Shown in pieces: positions 18,210-26,300 of a DNA stretch of 64,000 bases. Origin of the DNA: Paenibacillus sp. cl123 (GTDB taxonomy: Bacteria; Bacillota; Bacilli; Paenibacillales; NBRC-103111); contig NZ_FMYY01000001.1 in assembly GCF_900101595.1 (NCBI RefSeq), positions 876,585 through 940,584 on the forward strand, in the 5' to 3' direction. Below the pieces are notes generated by a model. It did not search any database, was not told where the DNA came from, and saw only the letters and a program-made list of their open reading frames with translations. Each line of letters opens with the position of its first letter. Position 1 is the stretch's first letter. Made by a program: the position numbers and the translations under genes.

Positions 18210-19871
18210 ATGAAAAAAAATGTAAGCTCTATCATGGTTGCAGCTATGTGTTTAACTGTTTTTAGCGCATGTAGTTCAAACACGGCAAGCAACGTCCCTG
18301 AACCTGCTATTAGCAACCAGACGAGTGAAGTTAAAGAACCTCCGATCGTATTGTCAATTGTTAATTCTGCCGGCGGCACACCTAATTTTCCTACAGGAGA
18401 TCCGTTCTGGGAGGGGAACCCTGTTGCCAAGGAGCTGGAGCAAAAACTTAATATTAAACTTAAATGGGATGTATATTCAGGGAATGGAAGAGATAAATTG
18501 AATGTCGTTCTGGCCAGCGGTGAGTATCCCGATTTAATTATGCTGTCCGATCCGACTAAAGTAATAGCGGATAAAATAGCTATTCCCCTTAATGATTTGA
18601 TCGATAAGTATGGTCCTGATCTGAAAAAGAAATACGGCTCGGCGCTTAATATGCTCAAACAAAGTGACGGTAAGATTTATCACTTAACCAACACCTATTT
18701 ACCAGATGGGGCTACTCCTCCCGGATACGGCTATAGCCTACAGGTGAGAACCGATATATACGAAGCGCTTGGTTCTCCGAAGCTGGAAACGGCCGATGAC
18801 GTTTACAATTACTTAAAGAGCGTAAAGGAAAAATATCCAAAAACTCCTGAAGGACAAACGATGTATCCTCTGAGCGGCTTCAACCGTAACTGGGGATCAC
18901 CGTACTATGGCATGCTCGCTATGGCGGGATCGCCGGCAGATTCCAAACTCTATATTGGGGCGGATGATGCCGTGAAATTCTGGCCAAAGGCACCTTGGGC
19001 GCTGGATGTCCTTAAATTTTACAATAAACTATTTCGCGAAGGATTAATTGATCCCGAAGCATTTACACAAGATTATGCTACATGGCAGAAATCCAAGCTT
19101 TATACGGCAAGGGTTGCAGCACACATAGGCGGCTGGAACCAAACCTTTGATGTGTTGAAATCCTACACGGATGCCAAGCTGCCAAACGCAGAGAACATGT
19201 ACTTCCAAAACGTAGTATTCAAGTTCCCCACCGGCGATAAACCAGCCGTATTATCGGTAAGCAAAAAAGGTACAGGGGCGCTTGTCATTACCGACAAAGC
19301 TAAAAATCCGGAAGCTGCAATGAAACTGCTTAATTACTTGACTACGGAAGAGGGCAACTTCCTGGCCATGAATGGACCCAAAGGGATTCAATGGGACATG
19401 GTTGACGGTAAGCCGACTCTTAAAAAGTCTTATCTTGACAGATGGCTTGCCGGAGAAAAACAGGCAAATATTGAAAAAGAAACCGGTATGAGTCATTATT
19501 CCAGACTCGTCGGATCAGATCTAGGTAAAACCAGCTGGGGGACTTATTGGATTTTGAAGGATGATCCTGTTGCAACCAACAATATCCGGGCGCAGCAAAG
19601 GGATAAGGCACTAAGTCCATACTGGTACGACTCCACCACCATCGGCGATTTGATGGCTGGAGCCGATACGGAAATACTGGCTAAACAGCAGGCCGTTGAT
19701 AAGAGGCTGTACGACAATGCATTCCCAGTCATTTTGGCAAAATCAGAGGCGGAGGTAGAAGCAGAGTTTGCGAAATTTGTAAAGGATCTTGATGCTGCTG
19801 GCGCTGCACAGGTTGAAGCGTACATGACAAAGATGCATAAACAATACATGCAACAGTTAGCGGGGAAATAA
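18210..19871 (+). CDS. Extracellular sugar-binding lipoprotein, LplA/YtcQ type
   Basis: 553 residues. The signal peptide ends in a lipobox (VFSAC, Cys near residue 21), so the protein is anchored to the outer face of the membrane. Its length is typical of the large LplA/YtcQ binding proteins that pair with LplB/YtcP permeases, and clearly above the 440 or so residues of the other two binding proteins in this window. It delivers an oligosaccharide to the permeases encoded at 16251 and 17252. The downstream GH78 gene suggests a rhamnose-containing ligand. Confidence 0.9.
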   Translation: MKKNVSSIMVAAMCLTVFSACSSNTASNVPEPAISNQTSEVKEPPIVLSIVNSAGGTPNFPTGDPFWEGNPVAKELEQKLNIKLKWDVYSGNGRDKLNVVLASGEYPDLIMLSDPTKVIADKIAIPLNDLIDKYGPDLKKKYGSALNMLKQSDGKIYHLTNTYLPDGATPPGYGYSLQVRTDIYEALGSPKLETADDVYNYLKSVKEKYPKTPEGQTMYPLSGFNRNWGSPYYGMLAMAGSPADSKLYIGADDAVKFWPKAPWALDVLKFYNKLFREGLIDPEAFTQDYATWQKSKLYTARVAAHIGGWNQTFDVLKSYTDAKLPNAENMYFQNVVFKFPTGDKPAVLSVSKKGTGALVITDKAKNPEAAMKLLNYLTTEEGNFLAMNGPKGIQWDMVDGKPTLKKSYLDRWLAGEKQANIEKETGMSHYSRLVGSDLGKTSWGTYWILKDDPVATNNIRAQQRDKALSPYWYDSTTIGDLMAGADTEILAKQQAVDKRLYDNAFPVILAKSEAEVEAEFAKFVKDLDAAGAAQVEAYMTKMHKQYMQQLAGK

Positions 19872-19963
19872 AAAATCGGAAATGGCCCGCTGGCAAACAA
19901 ATGGCAATGGGTGGAGAAGTAGACTTCATTCATTGCCTTTATTACGAATGAAGGAGCGAAAAT

Positions 19964-20614
19964 GTGAGACTGACTTTTATAAGGCATGGACAATTAGCGG
20001 GGGATCCCTTCATTTGTCCCGAGCGTCCAGTCAAAGGGTGCTTGTCAGAAATGGGAATCCGGCAGGCTGAGGCAACAGGAGAAGCTTTAAAAGATGAAAA
20101 ATATGACTTTGCGTTTTCATCTCCCTACGGTAGGGCGTTACAAACCGCGGAAGTCGTTCTGGCTGGAAGGAACATGGATATAAAAATATTACCGTTTATC
20201 TATGAGTGGATGCCAAATCGAGATTTAGAAAATCTGCCTCAGACTGCGTTTGAGGAGATACAACGGCAATCTCAGGATGCATACGCCGAGGAAACCTGGA
20301 AAACGGAACTGGGCGAGGGGTATTACGACATGTGCGCAAGGATTATTCCTCCCTTTTTAAAAGAATTGATGAAGCTAGGAATACATAGCCGTATGGGCGG
20401 GTTTGTTCCTGAAAATCATGCAAAAGATCTTTCTATTGTGGTTTTTGCTCATGGAGGTTCTCTTGGTGTATTGCTGAACTTTTTACTCGGAGTCAGGCCA
20501 TTTCCTGTAGGCAGCTTTTCTTTTGAGCATACGGGGGTAGCTGTCATTGATTTCGTGGAACGTAAAAGTATTTTTTACCCTATATTGAAGATCCCAGCCC
20601 TGTGCTATGGATGA
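19964..20614 (+). CDS. Histidine phosphatase family protein
   Basis: 216 residues beginning MRLTFIRHGQL, the RHG phosphohistidine motif of the phosphoglycerate-mutase-like superfamily. A second catalytic histidine is in VFAHGGSLG near residue 165, and an Arg lies in SPYGRALQTAE near 60. The start is GTG: AAGGAGC precedes it, and the ATG one base earlier leads straight to a stop. It lies between the binding protein and the rhamnosidase on the same strand. The substrate is not predictable; a sugar phosphate is plausible. Confidence 0.85.
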   Translation: MRLTFIRHGQLAGDPFICPERPVKGCLSEMGIRQAEATGEALKDEKYDFAFSSPYGRALQTAEVVLAGRNMDIKILPFIYEWMPNRDLENLPQTAFEEIQRQSQDAYAEETWKTELGEGYYDMCARIIPPFLKELMKLGIHSRMGGFVPENHAKDLSIVVFAHGGSLGVLLNFLLGVRPFPVGSFSFEHTGVAVIDFVERKSIFYPILKIPALCYG

Positions 20615-20630
20615 AATGAGGTAGAAGAAT

Positions 20631-23192
20631 ATGGACCCTATTAAAACTTCCGAATGTAGAGGGAAGCTGACAAGGCTTAGATGCGAGTATCTGAAAACAC
20701 CACTTGGAATTGATAAACCTCAGCCCAAATTGAGCTGGGAAATGAAGAGTACCGGCGCTGATTTTGTACAAAACGCATATAGAATCATCGTATCTTCCCA
20801 TAAATCCAATATTGACAATCATATAGGCGATATGTGGGATAGTCACAAGGTTGTCTCTAATCTTCAAAATGCCGTTATCTACAACGGCTGTGATCTTGCC
20901 TCAAAAAGCCGATATTGGTGGAAAGTAAAAATATGGGACCATGATGGAAATGAGTCTCCATGGAGTGAGGAAACTTACTTTGAAACCGGAATGTTCAAAC
21001 ACGAAGACTGGCAATGCCGATGGTTTAATTGTGAGTATCCGAATAGTCCTACCGCCATCTATTATGAGCGCAGGGAATTTATAACGAAAGGCGATACTGG
21101 TATATCGTCGGCAAGAGCCTACATCGGTGCTACCGGCAGCAAAGCGAATTCTTATGAATTACGCATGAACGGTGTCAGAGTGGGGGAAGATCTGATCAGC
21201 CCAGGACAGACGCATTTCAAACGGGGAATGTATCGAACGTTTGATGTTACGGATGTAATAAAATCGGGACCCAATGCTATTGGCATTATGCATGCAAGAA
21301 AGGTGATCTTTCACCTCGATATTCGGTATGCCGACGGTACATCCGAAATTATTACCAGCGACCCATCATGGAAGAGGCTTAAAAAGGGTCCTTATTTAGC
21401 TCTGCGTTATGCAGGAGGCAGTATCTCCGAGGGCAAGGGCGAAACGTATGATGCAAGACTCGAACCTGATGGCTGGGATATGCCCGGTTATGATGACTCT
21501 TTATGGGGAAGACCGATTTCTGAAAACGGCCCTTTGTTGCTGACTGCTCAGATACAGCCAATAAAGTGTATGGAGGAAATAAAACCTGTCTCCATCTCCA
21601 AATTTCCAGGGGATACTTATGTTGTTGATTTTGGCCAAAACATGTTTGGGACCTTATCTTTGGCCGTTGAAGGTACAGCGGGGACTAAAGTCACTTTGCG
21701 GTATGCAGAATGCATGAACTCAGATGGAACAATAAATTCAGACAGTATTGAAGCCGGATGGCTTGCCGAATCGCAGCCTCAATTTGATGAGTACATTCTT
21801 AAAGGTATAGGGGAAGAAACCTATCAGCCCAAATTTTCGTGCCACGGCTTCAGGTATGTAGAAGTTTCCGGCTATCCGGGCAAACTTACAGCCGATCAGA
21901 TTACCGCGAAGGTTGTGCACAACGATATATTGAACGGTTCGGAATTTAGCTGTTCCAATGATTTGTTTACCAAACTGCAGCACAGCGCGATGTGGTCGTT
22001 TCGATCCAATCTAGTGTCTGTCCCCATGGATTGCCCTTCCAGAGAAAGGCAAGGATGGCTTGGAGATGCACATTGCCATTCAGAAGCAGATTGCATTAAT
22101 TTCGATATGGCCGCTTTCTTTGATAAATGGTTTGACGATATTTCCGATTGCCAATTGGAGAACGGCATGGTGCCTCTTATATGCCCGAGTGAAGGCCACG
22201 AGTATTCTTTTGACATGCCCTGGGTTTCCGCGGTTATTTTTATTCCTTGGGACTACTACATGGCGTATGGAGACAGGTCCTTTATAGGAAAGCATTACCC
22301 GTTGATGGAAAAATGCCTGAATTCCTTCAGGCATCATCTGGACAGCAGCTATTTGCTGCAAAACAGCCTCATGTTCGGAGATTGGTTTGGAAGCGCGAAA
22401 GACATCTCCAAACCATTTCTTGCTACGGCCTACTACTACAGATGTCTGGTGTTATTAGCTAGAATGTCCGAACAATTGGGATATATAGACAAAACGGCTA
22501 CATATTCAGAACTGGCGAGCAAAGTAAAAGATGGTATTAATGCAGCTTTTCTGAACGAAGGCGAGTATTACGATACAAATTCGCAAACAGCCAATGCACT
22601 TGCTCTTTATCTCGAATTTGTCCCAGAGGCCTCTAAAGCTGCTGTGTTAGGCAGATTAGTGGAGGATATCCTTTCTAAAAAGACCATGACGGTAGGCTGT
22701 CTTGGCGCAGAGGCAATCTTGTCAGCGCTTGCAGAAAACGGCAGGAATGATATCGCCTATTACCTCGCAAACAATACGAATAAAGGATGCTGGGGGTATT
22801 GGATCAAGGAATATGCCTCAACAACGGCGCTTGAGAGCTTTTCCGATAATAGGTCTTCCAATAACCATGCCTTCCTTATAGGAGGACTCAGCTCCTGGTT
22901 TTATAAGCACGTTGCCGGTATTTCCCCCTTAAAACCAGGGTACGAGGAAATAAAGATAAAACCATTTATACCGGATGATATGAGTAGTGCAAGTGCACAA
23001 ATACAAACTGTAAGAGGGATGGTGAAATCGAGCTGGCAAAAAAACGGCACAGAGCTCGTATTACATGTCGTCATTCCCCCAAATGCAACTGCGAAAGTCT
23101 ATGTTCCATCTGTTGACTTGGGGAATTATGATATCTATTCTGTAGGTTCCGGAAATCACAGTTTTACAGGGAAAAGCCAAATACGAAGCTGA
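20631..23192 (+). CDS. GH78 family alpha-L-rhamnosidase
   Basis: 853 residues, no signal peptide, so it probably acts inside the cell on imported oligosaccharides. Domain order fits bacterial GH78: an N-terminal Fn3-like module (LSWEMKS near 32, RYWWKVKIWD near 90), a carbohydrate-binding-like beta domain around 140-300, an (alpha/alpha)6 barrel with the hallmark DCPSRERQGWLGDAHCHSEA at about 467-486, and a C-terminal beta domain. It removes terminal rhamnose. It starts 16 bp after the phosphatase gene and ends the AT-rich cluster. Confidence 0.92.
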   Translation: MDPIKTSECRGKLTRLRCEYLKTPLGIDKPQPKLSWEMKSTGADFVQNAYRIIVSSHKSNIDNHIGDMWDSHKVVSNLQNAVIYNGCDLASKSRYWWKVKIWDHDGNESPWSEETYFETGMFKHEDWQCRWFNCEYPNSPTAIYYERREFITKGDTGISSARAYIGATGSKANSYELRMNGVRVGEDLISPGQTHFKRGMYRTFDVTDVIKSGPNAIGIMHARKVIFHLDIRYADGTSEIITSDPSWKRLKKGPYLALRYAGGSISEGKGETYDARLEPDGWDMPGYDDSLWGRPISENGPLLLTAQIQPIKCMEEIKPVSISKFPGDTYVVDFGQNMFGTLSLAVEGTAGTKVTLRYAECMNSDGTINSDSIEAGWLAESQPQFDEYILKGIGEETYQPKFSCHGFRYVEVSGYPGKLTADQITAKVVHNDILNGSEFSCSNDLFTKLQHSAMWSFRSNLVSVPMDCPSRERQGWLGDAHCHSEADCINFDMAAFFDKWFDDISDCQLENGMVPLICPSEGHEYSFDMPWVSAVIFIPWDYYMAYGDRSFIGKHYPLMEKCLNSFRHHLDSSYLLQNSLMFGDWFGSAKDISKPFLATAYYYRCLVLLARMSEQLGYIDKTATYSELASKVKDGINAAFLNEGEYYDTNSQTANALALYLEFVPEASKAAVLGRLVEDILSKKTMTVGCLGAEAILSALAENGRNDIAYYLANNTNKGCWGYWIKEYASTTALESFSDNRSSNNHAFLIGGLSSWFYKHVAGISPLKPGYEEIKIKPFIPDDMSSASAQIQTVRGMVKSSWQKNGTELVLHVVIPPNATAKVYVPSVDLGNYDIYSVGSGNHSFTGKSQIRS

Positions 23193-23370
23193 AAAGGGAT
23201 GGGATACAGCAGATGTGAAGTTAATTTAGAAAGGAGGTGAGTTCCTGAGGTAAGAATAGATTCCGTGACCGACTAACCGAGCGCGCCATAGTTTTCGGAA
23301 CAGTCAAATATTCTTACGTTATGTCAACAATTCGTACACACTCTTAAAAATTAGGAGGAGGAAACTCAGG
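23193..23370 (+). promoter_or_regulatory. Region upstream of the GH9 gene
   Basis: 178 bp where composition shifts from AT-rich to GC-rich. At 23329-23340 it contains AATTCGTACACA, similar to half-sites at the importer 2 promoter (45255-45265) and to two boxes after the GH9 gene. A looser copy lies about 20 bp upstream. TAGGAGGAGG is the GH9 ribosome binding site. I could not assign a clear -10. Confidence 0.4.
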
Positions 23371-26300
23371 ATGTTGACCCATAATGCACGGAAGATCTTT
23401 GCTTTCCTTGTCGCCGTTATCGGATTTTGTTTGATTTTTTCCGTCACTCCGGTTAGCACCGCTTTCGCCTTGAAGGAACGTGCGCCGATTGCGCCGGAAG
23501 CGAAGGAGTCCTATGCCGGGGTAATTAATGCAGAATGGATGGAGTTCTGCTTAGTGGATACGCCGTATTCCGATGAGAACGTAACGGACACTGACAATTA
23601 TACGATTACGAGCACGGACGATCCGGATTTCTCCGGGGGCGTCACGCCGATCTTGGTTCATTACCGCTATTTCCCCGAGCAGGCCCCGTACAATCCGTCC
23701 CATAAGGAGAATAAGGGTAAGATTCAAGTCTTCTATCGGGCGTTTCTCAAATTGCCTTCCTCCGTAAAGTTCAAGGAGGGCAAAACCTATTCCATTGCTA
23801 TTAAACCCGCGGTTGCTCAGGCAGGACCATTTTCCTTCAAGTTTGACCTGACCAAACCGAATCTGGTCATCCACTCGAACCAGGTCGGCTATCTGTCGGA
23901 AGGGAAGAAGATCGCCTATCTGTCTCTTTGGACCGGTCAAGGAAGCGTCGAGTTCGGCGCTTATAAGACGTTTTATGTACGGGATCAAACCGGAAAAAGA
24001 GTTTACACCGGACCGGTCACTGCCCCGGATCCTTTCGTCATTGAACGGTGGAGCAAAAGCTACATCTATACGCTGGACTTCAGCGCTCTGCAGGCGGAAG
24101 GAACCTATGAGCTGTATATCCCGGGCGTCGGCGTTTCGTATCCCTTCAGGATCAGCAGCCGGATTTACAAGGACGACATCGCCTATACCATTACGCGTGC
24201 CTTATTCCATCAGCGCGACGGCGAGCATGGACTGGATAACCCTGAATATACCCACTGGAACCGTCCGCCTGCGCATTTGGACGATGCGATCGACCAGGCG
24301 CTTTATCTCGCGAACAACAAGGATGCAACGAAGGCTAAAGTGGACCTGACCGGCGGGCACATGGATGCGGGAGACCGGGGTAAGTACCCGTACAACTCTG
24401 CATACGTCGGCATCGATATGCTGATGGGCGCCCAATATTATCCGCAGCAGGTCGAAGCGCTGGGCGAGTCGCTGGAAATTCCGGAATCGAAAAACGGCGC
24501 GCCCGATTTTCTGGATGAGCTCGTTTACGAGCTCGACTGGCTGTATAAAGCGATCACGAAAACCTCGACGAACGGCATGCTGGCGAATTACCTTCGGCCG
24601 CAGGGCGGCAATCCTAACGAGGGGACGTACGAAGCCGGCCAGCCGCTGACAGGCGCTACAAACCGGATGTTCTATAACGCCACGCAGGGACCGAACAGGG
24701 CCGAGACGTTATTTGCAGCGGGCGTCATGGCGCAAGCTTACAATACGCCGCTTATGCAAAAGTATTATCCGGATAAGGTCAAGGACTATCTGGAGGCTGG
24801 CAAAAAAGCCTTCAACGGATTCATCCAGTATGGAGACAATAAGGAGCATGGAACCTATTACGACCAGACCCCGAATGGAACGATAAAAACCTGGTCGAAT
24901 GAAGTGGTCCTGGCTGCCAGCGCGCTGATGGTCGCGACTGGTGACGTCGAGAAATACATGCCCTATCTCAACAACCACATGCCAAGCATGGATGATCCAA
25001 CCTATAAGAGCATCAAGCTTTGGACGTGGGTGCTGGACCGGTCTTGGCTCGGCGCCTTCGTATCGATGTACGAGAACCCGTATCTCACTCAGGAACAGAG
25101 AAATTGGGCTTATGCCGGCATTATTAATTTCGCGGAGTCGGAATTGAAAAACGAGTCGCCGTTCGGCGCTTCCACGCAGGATGACGGCTTCAAAACGGAT
25201 CAGATCGGCTGGCGATTCACCAGCTCGAACCTAATGCCCGTCTTGGTCGGATATGCCGTCACCGGTGAAGCCAAATACCTGGAGCGGATACAGCGGACAT
25301 GGGACTATACGCTGGGCGGCAATGCGGTCAGCCGGTCGTTCATTACGGGGCTCGGCGATCCGCAGCGGGAGCCGCGCTGGTTCGTTCACGAGATTAACCA
25401 GTACCAATGGGTTCAGCATAAGCAGGCGGAGGCGCAAAACATGAAGGGCGGCTGGGTGGAACCGCCACCAGGCTATCCGAACTCGGATCTGCAGAGTACG
25501 CCATATCCGTACTGGTTCGACGATGCGCATAATACGGTGGCGAAGACGAAGAGCTTTCCGATTTACAAGGATCATGCCATTATGTACCGGTATACGGATT
25601 CGTGGAATGTGGTCAACGAGTTTTCCGTCAACATTTTGTCGGCGAACGCGACATCTATGCTTCCGTTGATTCCGCTGAATACCCACATCCTTACCGTGAA
25701 CGCCGGCGGCGGAGAGGTGCTTCCCGCAGGCGGCAGCTACGCAGAGGGTATGGAGCTGACGCTTACGGCGAAGGCGAAAGCCGGGCTCAAGTTCTCTCAT
25801 TGGAGCGGAAGCGTAACGGGCACGAATAGTACGGTTACGCTCACGATGGACGGGGCAAAAAACGTTGAAGCTCATTACGACGAGGTTCCCGTTAAAACGC
25901 TCAAGGTGAGTGTGGTTAACGGAACCGTCACGCAGGAGAATGCAGACGGAAACTACAGCCAGGACGATATCGTCACGCTAACCGCGGAGCCGGCATATGG
26001 CTATAAATTCCTGGAATGGTCCGGGGCGGCGACGGGAACGAATCCGACCGTAGACATCGTGATGGACGACAACAAATTCATCACCGCCCACTTCGTGCGG
26101 CTGCCCGAGTATACGCTTTCGGCCGGCGTCTCAGATACGCTGAAGGGGACGATCAAGATCAACCCGATCAAAGCGACTTACCTGGAAGGGGAAGAAGTCA
26201 TCCTTACGGCCGTCAAGAAATTCGGGTACCGGTTTAGCGGCTGGACCGGCTTTGACGGCACCGACAATCCCGCTATCGTCCAGATGAACGGCAACAAAAA

